A stretch of DNA of 7,064 nt from JBFJWU01 sp041623475 [NCBI: bacterium]. Lineage in GTDB: Bacteria; J088. Location: positions 1 to 7,064 of the forward strand of contig JBFJWU010000182.1 of assembly GCA_041623475.1 (NCBI GenBank), in the 5' to 3' direction. The notes beneath the pieces are model-generated. The model saw only the letters and a list, made by a program, of their open reading frames with translations. It was not told where the DNA came from and did no database searches. Position numbers and translations under genes: made by a program. Numbering within the stretch: the first letter of the stretch is position 1; every line of letters starts with the position of its first letter. Positions 1 to 6,638 of this stretch are shown here, piece by piece.

Positions 1-1
1 C

Positions 2-223
2 GGCAGTCTATTGATGGACGCCGCGCTGGCGGAGCTACGCCAACAGGACGCGGCCGGCTGTGTCCTGCTGGGGGATCCGAACTTTTACAGCCGTTTCGGT
101 TTCAAGCCCTGTCCGGGCCTGGTCCTGCCTGGTGTCCCGCCGGAATACTTCCAGGCACTGGCGTTTTCAGAACCATTACCGTCGGGAACGGTCGCCTATC
201 ACCCTGCCTTTGGCAGCAGTTGA
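2..223 (+). CDS. GNAT-family N-acetyltransferase, YhbS-like (3' end only)
   Basis: The reading frame enters from the left edge and ends at TGA (221-223), leaving the last 73 residues. It starts with GSLLMDAALAEL, which fits the stretch just after the acetyl-CoA pyrophosphate-binding loop of GNAT enzymes; the loop itself is probably cut off. It continues with the block GCVLLGDPNFYSRFGFKP and then LPGVPPEYFQAL and a YHPAF tail. This order (GDP-x-YY-x-RFGF, PGVP-x-EYF, YH-x-AF) is typical of the YhbS group of predicted acetyltransferases (COG3153). Such proteins would transfer an acetyl group from acetyl-CoA to an amine; the substrate of this group is mostly unknown. The gene is the only one on the + strand and converges on the minus-strand operon. 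The TTG/ATG codons at 11-16 are internal, not starts. Confidence 0.9.
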   Translation, partial: GSLLMDAALAELRQQDAAGCVLLGDPNFYSRFGFKPCPGLVLPGVPPEYFQALAFSEPLPSGTVAYHPAFGSS

Positions 224-399
224 CGCTGGATTCCGCTCACAGGCAGTAACAATCCTGGCCATAGTTACGCCACTGGAAAACTAAAAGGTACCGTTAAAGC
301 AGGTCCACAATGCCTGGACCGGCGAAACGGGTGCGACACTGCTGATCTTTCGAGTCCACGAATCCGGACAGCCAGAGCGGGTGGCGGCAGAATAGACGG
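224..399. other. Convergent intergenic region, weak hairpin, no confident gene
   Basis: This 176-bp stretch separates the acetyltransferase stop from the stop of the last minus-strand gene, so one would expect transcription termination for both. I see one 6-bp inverted repeat, GGTCCA (302-307) and TGGACC (315-320), with a 7-nt loop. Read on the minus strand it is followed by TGCTTTAACGG and later TTTTAGTTTT, a poor and interrupted U-tract. A longer imperfect pairing (GTAAC 246-250 with GTTAC 264-268) has no T-run. Neither is a convincing intrinsic terminator. No start-initiated ORF of useful length with a ribosome-binding site was found. Confidence 0.6.
302..320 (-). terminator. Possible weak terminator hairpin of the minus-strand operon
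   Basis: A perfect 6-bp stem (GGTCCA/TGGACC) with a 7-nt loop lies about 80 nt past the TAA of the last minus-strand gene. The downstream U-tract on the minus strand is short and broken (CTTTAAC, then TTTTAG further on). The stem is short for an intrinsic terminator, so this is only a candidate; the position is its best argument. Confidence 0.2.
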
Positions 400-1029
400 T
401 TAATCGTCGTGGAACACCAGCTCCAGGATCCCCCGACGGACCCTGGCGCGGTGGTCGACGGCGATCCAACCGTCATACCCCTGCTCGGCAATTGCAATCA
501 GGGTTGTGCCGCGCATGCGGCAGGCTTCGTCCAGTGTCGTTGCGACGCGAAACCGCACCTGGGGACGAATCACATGCAGGACGCGGTCAAGGATCAGGAT
601 GTCCGATTGGGCCACCATCGCGTGGGCGATATCGGCCAGGATCGTGGCTTCGGTCTGGTCGCCATAGTCCATGTCCTCGACCCACTGACCGACAATTGCC
701 TGGATTCGCCGCCGTTGTTCACGCCGCGTCGGCTGGATTCGGCCCAGAAGTCGTTGCCACAGCGACTCGCGCACCCGCGGGGCGCGACTGGATACGTACC
801 AGACCGCTGGCTCGACCTTCATACCGGGGGACTCCCCCCACGGCTCGCTGAGCACGTGCCAGATGCTGTCCAGGCCCTGTGGCGATCCGGTCACCAGCCA
901 CATGTCGCTGGCCAGGATATCCCAGCGGCGCACCTGGATTCGGAACGGGTGCCGCATCGTCAGTTCGCGAAACTCCCGCCAGACCGGACGTACGGCGACG
1001 TGTTCATCTCTGCTGCGGACTAGGAACAA
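400..1029 (-). CDS. Degenerate ABC-ATPase-like protein, probably catalytically dead
   Basis: This 209-residue protein starts at TTG (1029-1027), with AGGAG 8 nt upstream, and ends at TAA. The order of elements follows an ABC nucleotide-binding domain. A beta-rich start (FRIQVRRWDILASDMWLV) leads to a loop GSPQGLDS (48-55) where Walker A (GxxGxGKS/T) should be. GDQTEATILADIAHAM (123-138) sits at the signature-helix position, DILILDR (143-149) at Walker B, and RGTTLIAIAEQ (173-183) at the H-loop. The Walker A lysine is absent, the Walker B glutamate is Arg149, and the H-loop histidine is replaced (AEQ). Domain length is close to capsule-export ATPases such as KpsT/Wzt, though identity is far lower. 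If the fold is right it should not hydrolyse ATP and may be a structural or regulatory partner of the membrane protein whose stop it overlaps by 10 nt. Fold assignment is inference; that this is a real gene is better supported. Confidence 0.72.
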   Translation of the reverse strand: MFLVRSRDEHVAVRPVWREFRELTMRHPFRIQVRRWDILASDMWLVTGSPQGLDSIWHVLSEPWGESPGMKVEPAVWYVSSRAPRVRESLWQRLLGRIQPTRREQRRRIQAIVGQWVEDMDYGDQTEATILADIAHAMVAQSDILILDRVLHVIRPQVRFRVATTLDEACRMRGTTLIAIAEQGYDGWIAVDHRARVRRGILELVFHDD

Positions 1030-1697
1030 AGCTCTTTCTCCTGGTTCAGCATGCCGTGCAAAAAGCTGCGTTCGACAAGTGGCAAACCGTCGCGACCAAC
1101 AAGGTCGGCGATCAGGCTGCCTAGTTCATCATTACACGGATCGCTGCGAAATGCGCTGATCAGCAGTCGCGTTCGCTCTGGTGACGTCGACGCCAGTTCA
1201 CTGGCAACGACACCAGCCAGTGTCCGCAGGCGCGCCCCGGGACCGGTAGCGGAATCTGTCTGTCCTGGCTGCTCGACCGCCGTTGCAACCGACGTTTCCG
1301 GCGTTGTCGGGGCCGGGGCCGGACGCGGCGGCGTTGGCACCAGCAGGGCCTGGACCCGGGCCGCCTGGTAGCGCAGGTCCAGCGGCAGCTCTGGATTGAG
1401 GACCAGGTCATTCAGCCGTTCAGCCTGTGTGGTCCGGGCCGTCTCGCTGAGAGTCGCGGCGTAGTCGCCTAGTTCAGACAGGATTGCCAGTGACTGGGAT
1501 TTCTCCTCCAGGCGCCGAAAGGCACTGGTGGAGACGCGAAAGTGTTCGGTCCAGCGTTCCTCGTCCGATAACAGGCCGATTTCCGGTGCAATCACGTACC
1601 GATACAGGTGCCAGACACCGATCGACAGTGCTACAGCGTTCAGGGCCAGCGCCCCGGCAATACCCAGCCACAGGAATGCGTCCTTCAGGAATCTCAC
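1020..1697 (-). CDS. Single-pass membrane protein of unknown family with proline-rich linker
   Basis: I do not recognise this 225-residue protein. It starts at GTG (1697-1695), 13 nt after the hydrolase stop, with only a weak GGGA upstream, and ends at TAG. Residues about 8-30 (WLGIAGALALNAVALSIGVW) form one hydrophobic membrane segment preceded by a Lys/Arg-containing N-terminus. A charged, probably helical region follows (about 43-115, EERW...FRRLEEKSQS...), then a Pro/Ala/Thr-rich linker (about 119-150, PTPPRPAPAPTT), and a compact C-terminal part (155-225) with Cys188 and Cys224. By the positive-inside rule the short N-terminus would be cytoplasmic and the rest periplasmic, but flanking charges are mixed. 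Its stop overlaps the start of the ABC-like gene by 10 nt, so the two are probably made together. No catalytic motif is visible. Confidence 0.78.
   Translation of the reverse strand: MRFLKDAFLWLGIAGALALNAVALSIGVWHLYRYVIAPEIGLLSDEERWTEHFRVSTSAFRRLEEKSQSLAILSELGDYAATLSETARTTQAERLNDLVLNPELPLDLRYQAARVQALLVPTPPRPAPAPTTPETSVATAVEQPGQTDSATGPGARLRTLAGVVASELASTSPERTRLLISAFRSDPCNDELGSLIADLVGRDGLPLVERSFLHGMLNQEKELCS
1038..1042 (-). promoter_or_regulatory. Shine-Dalgarno for the ABC-like gene
   Basis: Minus-strand AGGAG lies 8 nt before the TTG at 1029-1027, inside the 3' end of the membrane-protein gene. This spacing is what decides the TTG start, which would otherwise be doubtful. Confidence 0.7.
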
Positions 1698-1710
1698 GTC
1701 CGGTCCCGGT

Positions 1711-2640
1711 TCATGCCGCCAGCCACAGTTGATCCTGCTGCTGGATTTCCCGGGCCGATGCCAGTCGCTGCAGGTGCATTCGATTCATATTGCGCTCAAA
1801 AATACCCAGGATCGGGTCTTTTGCGACCCGCTCGGCACGGTAATAGATCCCCTGCCCGGTCAGCTCGTCCAGTTCTACCGGACCCTTGGCGTGCACCAGT
1901 TCGGCAATCCGGGCTTCCCGTTGGTCGATGATATCCAGGTAGCGTTGCGCCCCGTCCAGGAATGCGTCCCGATCCAGGACCCCTCGGCGGTGGGACGTAA
2001 TAAACCGGTCAACGTCATTCCTTGCCATCAGGCTGCGCAGCGTTGATTCGTACTGTTCCAGGTCACTGATTGGATTGGCGTACCAGGGTCCGAACGGTTC
2101 CATGTCGTAATCCGTCACCAGCATGGTCCGCTGCTCGGCAAACAACAGGCCGCTGTGACCGTTCGTGTGTCCGGGCAGGAAAACGACCTCGGCATCACCG
2201 CCACCATACGTCAGGATATGGCCATCGGCCACGCCGGTCACGTGCGGAATAACATCAGCAACAAACGGCAGGCGGTCGCTCTTGCTGGCAAACACCATAT
2301 CGACCATCTGTTTGGGAAAACCGCAGGCCTCGCCAAACGCGCCCCAGTCCCGGATTGCGTCGGCCTCGACGTCGGGACAGGTGACCTGGTCCGTGACAAA
2401 CCAGTCCTGATGGATGCGGTGGTCCATATGCAGGTGTGTCAGGTGCAGCCGCTGGACCAGCCTGGTGTCCCGCAATGCTTCTGCCGTCGGTCGCAGCATC
2501 CCGGCATCGACCAGCAGTGGTTGGGGTCCGTCCAGCAACAGGCTGGATGCAAAGATCATCCCGCGTCTGTTTGAATCACCGGGCAACAGCCAGACATCAG
2601 GGACAACCTGGAGGGCCGCGTCAATGTCGGAAATTCCCAT
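1711..2640 (-). CDS. Metallo-beta-lactamase-fold hydrolase with LACTB2-like C-terminal extension
   Basis: The protein has 309 residues, an ATG start and a TGA stop. The MBL motif THLHMDH gives metal ligands His69, His71, Asp73 and His74. LPGHTNGHSG gives His158, Asp177 (LVTDYD) is the bridging-type ligand, and TSHRRG gives His217. All the residues for a binuclear metal site appear present. After the hydrolase core, residues about 230-309 form a helical extension (RYLDIIDQREARIAEL, then a pair of helices ending in IQQQDQLWLAA). This resembles the winged-helix tail of LACTB2-type MBL proteins, some of which act on RNA while others are thioesterase or glyoxalase-like; the substrate here cannot be told. 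There is no signal peptide, so it is likely cytoplasmic. It begins 9 nt after the holA stop with no good Shine-Dalgarno, suggesting coupling to holA translation. Family confidence is high, substrate unknown. Confidence 0.93.
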   Translation of the reverse strand: MGISDIDAALQVVPDVWLLPGDSNRRGMIFASSLLLDGPQPLLVDAGMLRPTAEALRDTRLVQRLHLTHLHMDHRIHQDWFVTDQVTCPDVEADAIRDWGAFGEACGFPKQMVDMVFASKSDRLPFVADVIPHVTGVADGHILTYGGGDAEVVFLPGHTNGHSGLLFAEQRTMLVTDYDMEPFGPWYANPISDLEQYESTLRSLMARNDVDRFITSHRRGVLDRDAFLDGAQRYLDIIDQREARIAELVHAKGPVELDELTGQGIYYRAERVAKDPILGIFERNMNRMHLQRLASAREIQQQDQLWLAA

Positions 2641-2649
2641 GGCTGCCAG

Positions 2650-3585
2650 CTAATGGGAAATGCCGGCGGTTGCCCGCACGCACCACTGGTACAGCTGCAG
2701 ATCCGCCGGTATCGAGTACCGTTTCAGTCCCCGGTCCAGGTCCCGCAGGGCGTTTAACGCATTGGCGATATCGGTCACCGTCCATTTCGCTGCCTGCGAC
2801 TGGTCACTGGGCCCGAAACGCCCGGGGGTCCGCCGCGCGGCTTCGCTGCGGCTGGCCCCGGCGGCCAGGTGCAGTTTATACAGCAGATACTGCCGCAATA
2901 CATAGCCAACTGCGCCCAGCAGGTCCCGACCTGCTGTATGGCCGCTGCCGCCTTCGGCGGTCCAGGTCTCGAGGATCTCGTTGGCGGTCGTCAGGTCCCG
3001 GCCCATTACAGCCCGGGCAAATCGCCAGCCATCGACGGCACCGGGTGCGGCCGAGATACTGCGCCAGTCGGACACCGTGGCCGGACGCCCGTCCACCAGC
3101 AACGACAGCTTTTCCAGTTCGTTGCGCAGGACCTGGGGCTGGTCGCCGTAGACTTCGGTCATCAGGGCTTTCAACTCGTCATCCAGCTTGACACCGGACT
3201 GTCTGGACGCGCTGCCAACGGCGCCGGCTGCAGTTGACGGTTCATCGCGGCGGTCCAGTTTTGGCCAGCCGTCGCCGCCCACCCCATCCACGGATTTCCC
3301 CGGCGCGGCGGTCATGACAAGCGTCACGCCAGGGGCGATCGAACGAATCGCTTCGTCCAGTTCGGATGTTTCGTCTTTGGTCATTTTGTCGACCCGCTCA
3401 AAACAGACGGTGCGCTTCAGGCCGAAAAAGCTGAAACTGCGCAGCTCTTCGTACAGGCGCCCCGGCGTTCGCTCGTCGGCCCGGATCTGGATCCATTCCT
3501 CGGCGCCGCGGCGCAACTGGTCCAGTTCGCTGGATAACCATTGATCGCGGCCGACCAGCAGTACGGGCTGGATGACCTCACTCAT
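2650..3585 (-). CDS. holA: DNA polymerase III delta subunit (clamp loader)
   Basis: This 311-residue protein would be the delta subunit that opens the beta sliding clamp within the clamp-loader complex. The N-terminal start PVLLVGRD and the following layout match delta. SFSFFGLKR (50-58) sits where the clamp-opening wedge (SLF-x-xR in E. coli, Leu73-Phe74) lies, with Phe53-Phe54 as the likely wedge pair. The most diagnostic block is GDQPQVLRNELEKLSL (147-162), followed by VDGRPATVSDW. The C-terminal collar helices carry LRDLDRGLKRYSIPADLQL (280-298). Between domains I and II, residues about 97-132 form a Gly/Asp/Ser-rich low-complexity insert absent from E. coli HolA. Length is slightly below E. 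coli (343). The start overlaps the lipoprotein stop (ATGAGTGA), implying coupling. The leuS, lptE, holA order supports the call. The sequence is divergent, so domain matches rather than overall similarity carry it. Confidence 0.85.
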   Translation of the reverse strand: MSEVIQPVLLVGRDQWLSSELDQLRRGAEEWIQIRADERTPGRLYEELRSFSFFGLKRTVCFERVDKMTKDETSELDEAIRSIAPGVTLVMTAAPGKSVDGVGGDGWPKLDRRDEPSTAAGAVGSASRQSGVKLDDELKALMTEVYGDQPQVLRNELEKLSLLVDGRPATVSDWRSISAAPGAVDGWRFARAVMGRDLTTANEILETWTAEGGSGHTAGRDLLGAVGYVLRQYLLYKLHLAAGASRSEAARRTPGRFGPSDQSQAAKWTVTDIANALNALRDLDRGLKRYSIPADLQLYQWCVRATAGISH

Positions 3586-4132
3586 CGGGCGATCCGGTTT
3601 CGCACGGTCGGGCCTGCATCAGCGCCTGCTGCACAAACTGTCGCGCAACGTCGGGCAGCGATGCCGCGACCCGCTCTTCGCGCAGGAACTGGTCGTTCAC
3701 GTGGGGAATCCAGATAATGCCGACGGCACTGCCCTGGGTCTGTTCCTGCTGGGCGCAATTGCGAATCGTCAGGTTGCCGGACAATTCCACCCGGGTACGC
3801 GCCGGAGGTACCGTTGACCGGCTGCCTTTGGTCGTCAAGGCATAGGCATCCGTCGCTGCCTTGACCCTCAGGCCCGCAACCCCGATCCAGACCCCCTGGT
3901 CATCACAGTCCCGGCGCTGGCCCGCAAACAGCCGCAGCACATCCTGACGCGCCTGCTGCTCCAGCCAGGGATCGTCGCCACGGATTTCGACGTCATAGCC
4001 GTCCAGGCACACCGGATTGGCCGTGTGGTCACCGCCCAGCGGCAGCGGATCCCAGTAGCGGCCACCGGCCGTCGACACGGTGCAGCCGGTCGCCAGGCAG
4101 ACAGTCGCAATCAGGGCAAACCGGACAGACAC
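3578..4132 (-). CDS. Putative LptE-like outer-membrane lipoprotein
   Basis: This is a 184-residue protein starting at GTG directly after the leuS TGA, with GGAGGT 9 nt upstream. A short signal sequence (MSVRFALIATVCLATGC) ends in the lipobox LATGC, so Cys17 would be lipidated; Thr at +2 predicts sorting to the outer membrane. The mature part has alternating beta-like stretches (VWIGVAGLRVK at 81-91, RTRVELSGNLTIRNC at 112-126) and a C-terminal amphipathic helix (SLPDVARQFVQQAL, 158-171). That beta-sheet-plus-helix layout and the place between leuS and holA fit LptE, which plugs LptD in the LPS translocon. Direct sequence similarity to LptE is weak to my eye, so this call rests mainly on position. 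Four extra cysteines (42, 76, 126, 177) could form disulfides. An unrelated lipoprotein occupying the same slot is the main alternative. Confidence 0.55.
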   Translation of the reverse strand: MSVRFALIATVCLATGCTVSTAGGRYWDPLPLGGDHTANPVCLDGYDVEIRGDDPWLEQQARQDVLRLFAGQRRDCDDQGVWIGVAGLRVKAATDAYALTTKGSRSTVPPARTRVELSGNLTIRNCAQQEQTQGSAVGIIWIPHVNDQFLREERVAASLPDVARQFVQQALMQARPCETGSPDE

Positions 4133-6604
4133 TCAGCCGCCACCTCCGGGCCGGACGACAAAATTGACCAGTTTCCCTGGCACGACGATTTCCTTGACCA
4201 CCTGGCTGTCGGCCAGGTAGCGGGCGACGTTGTCATCGGCCCGTGCCGTGTCCAGCATCGCCTGTTTGTCTGCATCCGGTGCCATGTGGATCCGACCCCG
4301 CAGTTTGCCGTTAACCTGGACGGCAATTTCAACCACGTCAGCGGTCAGTTTGTCGGGGTCTGCCACCGGCCAGTCGGCCCGGGCGACGAAGCTTTCGTTA
4401 CCTAGCGCCTGCCAGAGTTCCTCGGCCAGGTGCGGCGCAAACGGGGCCAGCAGGCGTGGTACGATCGGCAACAGGTCCCGCAGAACCTGCTGGTCACCGC
4501 TGGACGCTGCGCCCGTTTCGTTGATCGCGTGGGACCAGTTGTTCAACAGTTCCATCAGCGCCGCGATGGCGGTGTTCAATTGCAGCCGTTGCCCGATGTC
4601 CTCGGTCATCTTGGCAATCGTCTGGTGGACGGCGCGATCCAGGTCTGCAAACACAGCACCTGAATCGCCCTGGGGCAGGTCTGTCGCGGCTATTTCCAGC
4701 GTTGCCTGGAAGGTCCGTTCCAGGCGTCCCGTAAACCGGGCCATTCCCTCGACACCCTGCTCCTGCCAGTCCAGGTCTTTTTCCGGTGGGGCAGCGAACA
4801 ACATGAACAGACGCGTCGTGTCGGCCCCGTAGCGGGCAACCATCTCGTCCGGGTCGACAACGTTGCCCTTGCTTTTCGACATCTTGGCACCGTCCTTGAT
4901 GACCATGCCCTGGGTCAACAGGTGGCGGAACGGCTCATCACAACTGACATAGCCCAGGTCCCGCAGGACTTTAGTGAAAAAACGGGCATACAGCAGGTGC
5001 AGGACCGCGTGCTCAACACCACCGATGTAGTGGTCCACGGGCATCCAGCGTTCGGCCAGGCCCGGGTCGGCAAGACGTTGCTCGTTGCGCGGATCCAGGT
5101 AGCGGACAAAGTACCAACTGCTTTCCATAAACGTGTCAAAGGTATCGGTCTCCCGTCGCGCTGGCTTGCCGCAGGACGGGCAATCGACATTTACGAATGC
5201 GTCGTGCCCGACCAGGGCACTGCCTTCACCGGTGATCCTGACATCCTCGGGCAGGCGGACCGGCAGGTCTGTGACCGGGACCGGAACCGTGCCGCAATCA
5301 TCGCAATAAATGACCGGGATCGGCGCACCCCAGTAGCGTTGGCGGCTGACGCCCCAGTCCCGCAAGCGCCACTGGACCTCGGCAGAACCCGCTCCCCGGT
5401 CAACCAGCGCCGCGACAATCCGTTTGCCGGCCTCGACATTGGCCAGCCCGTCGTAGTCGCCGCTGTTGACCATCGTGCCGGGGTCACTGTACGCCTGCCC
5501 CAGCTGGCTGACATCGTCGATACTGCCATCCGGCGGGACGATGACGACCTGGACCGGAATGCCCAACTGCCGGGCAAATTCATAATCGCGCTGGTCGTGG
5601 GCGGGCACCGCCATAATTGCGCCGGTACCGTAGTCGGCCAGGACAAAGTTCGCGGCATAGACCGGGATATCCTGACGCGTCAGCGGGTGGATCACGGACA
5701 GCCCGGTCGGCACCCCGGCCTTTTCGTTCTCGGCAAACCCGTCCGCACGGACCTTGTCACGCAGTGCGATCACGGCTGCCCTGGCCTGTTCGTCCATCAG
5801 GTCGTACAGGTCCTCGCGCTCGGGACTGATTGCCATGTACGTCACCCCAAACAGCGTGTCCGGTCGGGTTGTAAAAACGGTCAGGGTCCGGTCGGCATCC
5901 AGCAACCGGAAATGCACCGTCGCACCGTCGCTGCGGCCGATCCAGTTGCGCTGCATCGTCCGGACCTTGTCCGGCCACTCGTCCAGTTTGTCCAGGTCAT
6001 CCAGCAGTTCCTGCGCGTAGTCCGTAATCTTCAGGAACCAGCCGTCCATTTCCTTTTGCTCGACAACGGTATCGCTGCGCCAGCAGCGATCATCAATCAC
6101 CTGCTCGTTGGCCAGGACCGTCATACAGGTCGGGCACCAGTTGACACGGGTCTTGCGCCGATAGGCGATGCCCCGCTCCAGCATTTCCAGGAATACCTGC
6201 TGTTCAAACCGGTAATATTCGGGCCGGCAGGTCGCGATTTCACGGTCCCAGTCATAGGAAAAACCGAGCTTTTTCAGCTGCCCGCGCATCGTCCGAATGT
6301 TTTCATAGGTCCATTCGGCCGGATGCCGATCATTGGCAATTGCCGCATTTTCTGCCGGCATGCCAAACGCATCCCAGCCAATCGGGTGCAGCACATCCCG
6401 ACCCTGCATCTTCAGGTACCGGCCCAGCGCATCACCGATCGAGTAGTTGCGCACGTGCCCCATATGAATCCGACCCGACGGATAGGGAAACATCTCCAGG
6501 ACATACGTCGCCTGGCCGGTCGCATCGTCACTGACGGCAAACACGCGGGCGTCATCCCACGCCTGTTGCCAGGCGGTTTCTCGTTCAGCAAATGGTCTGA
6601 TCAA
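4133..6604 (-). CDS. leuS: Leucyl-tRNA synthetase
   Basis: This 823-residue class I synthetase charges tRNA-Leu with leucine. The N-terminal catalytic signature HMGH (47-50) sits in YPSGRIHMGHVRNYS, and KMSKS (574-578) is intact. A zinc-like pair CPTC (157-160) follows the first catalytic half. The CP1 editing domain carries the T-rich loop TVFTTRPDT (242-250) and AHDQRDYEFA, with Asp340 matching the editing Asp345 of E. coli, so proofreading of mischarged tRNA should work. The CDCG/CPSC cysteines (434, 437, 475, 478) are present. The C-terminal anticodon-binding and ending domains look complete. I chose the TTG at 6604-6602 because AAGGA lies 8 nt upstream and MIRPFAERE matches where LeuRS proteins begin. 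A longer reading frame from 6694 would run back through the preceding gene. The protein ends RPGGGG, where the glycine codons double as the next gene's ribosome-binding site. Confidence 0.98.
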   Translation of the reverse strand: MIRPFAERETAWQQAWDDARVFAVSDDATGQATYVLEMFPYPSGRIHMGHVRNYSIGDALGRYLKMQGRDVLHPIGWDAFGMPAENAAIANDRHPAEWTYENIRTMRGQLKKLGFSYDWDREIATCRPEYYRFEQQVFLEMLERGIAYRRKTRVNWCPTCMTVLANEQVIDDRCWRSDTVVEQKEMDGWFLKITDYAQELLDDLDKLDEWPDKVRTMQRNWIGRSDGATVHFRLLDADRTLTVFTTRPDTLFGVTYMAISPEREDLYDLMDEQARAAVIALRDKVRADGFAENEKAGVPTGLSVIHPLTRQDIPVYAANFVLADYGTGAIMAVPAHDQRDYEFARQLGIPVQVVIVPPDGSIDDVSQLGQAYSDPGTMVNSGDYDGLANVEAGKRIVAALVDRGAGSAEVQWRLRDWGVSRQRYWGAPIPVIYCDDCGTVPVPVTDLPVRLPEDVRITGEGSALVGHDAFVNVDCPSCGKPARRETDTFDTFMESSWYFVRYLDPRNEQRLADPGLAERWMPVDHYIGGVEHAVLHLLYARFFTKVLRDLGYVSCDEPFRHLLTQGMVIKDGAKMSKSKGNVVDPDEMVARYGADTTRLFMLFAAPPEKDLDWQEQGVEGMARFTGRLERTFQATLEIAATDLPQGDSGAVFADLDRAVHQTIAKMTEDIGQRLQLNTAIAALMELLNNWSHAINETGAASSGDQQVLRDLLPIVPRLLAPFAPHLAEELWQALGNESFVARADWPVADPDKLTADVVEIAVQVNGKLRGRIHMAPDADKQAMLDTARADDNVARYLADSQVVKEIVVPGKLVNFVVRPGGGG
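4142..4147 (-). promoter_or_regulatory. Shine-Dalgarno for the LptE-like gene, inside the leuS 3' end
   Basis: Minus-strand GGAGGT, a near-perfect match to the anti-Shine-Dalgarno sequence, sits 9 nt before the GTG at 4132-4130. It is read at the same time as Gly codons of the leuS C-terminus. It is the strongest ribosome-binding site in the window and fixes the GTG start. Confidence 0.85.
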
Positions 6605-6611
6605 GTTGTCG

Positions 6612-6619
6612 TTCCTTCC
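6612..6619 (-). promoter_or_regulatory. Shine-Dalgarno that fixes the TTG start of leuS
   Basis: Minus-strand GGAAGGAA includes AAGGA centred 8 nt before TTG (6604-6602). No in-frame ATG of similar quality exists before the conserved LeuRS N-terminus, so the TTG is the credible start. Confidence 0.75.
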
Positions 6620-6638
6620 ATGATGAATTCCGCAGGTG

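Noticed and set aside
285-395. Open + strand stretch in the intergenic region reading KVPLKQVHNAWTGETGATLL... to TAG
   Set aside because: It could suggest a gene remnant, but it has no ATG, GTG or TTG to start it before its last codons (only CTG), is 36 codons long and matches nothing I know. Chance openness in GC-rich DNA is the simpler reading.
409-1023. 204-codon + strand frame opposite the ABC-like gene
   Set aside because: Its product is His/Pro/Asp-rich without any motif. The minus-strand frame has a Shine-Dalgarno, tight coupling to its neighbour and coherent secondary structure, so the + frame is a shadow.
1711-5000. Repeated words such as CCAGGTCCCGCAGG
   Set aside because: These are the reverse complement of favoured codons for Leu-Arg-Asp-Leu in holA and leuS, not a repeat family; the flanks do not extend.
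6605-6638. Possible promoter between the TPR-like gene and leuS
   Set aside because: The 34-nt gap has no -35/-10 pair, only the leuS Shine-Dalgarno, so leuS is probably read from the upstream transcript.
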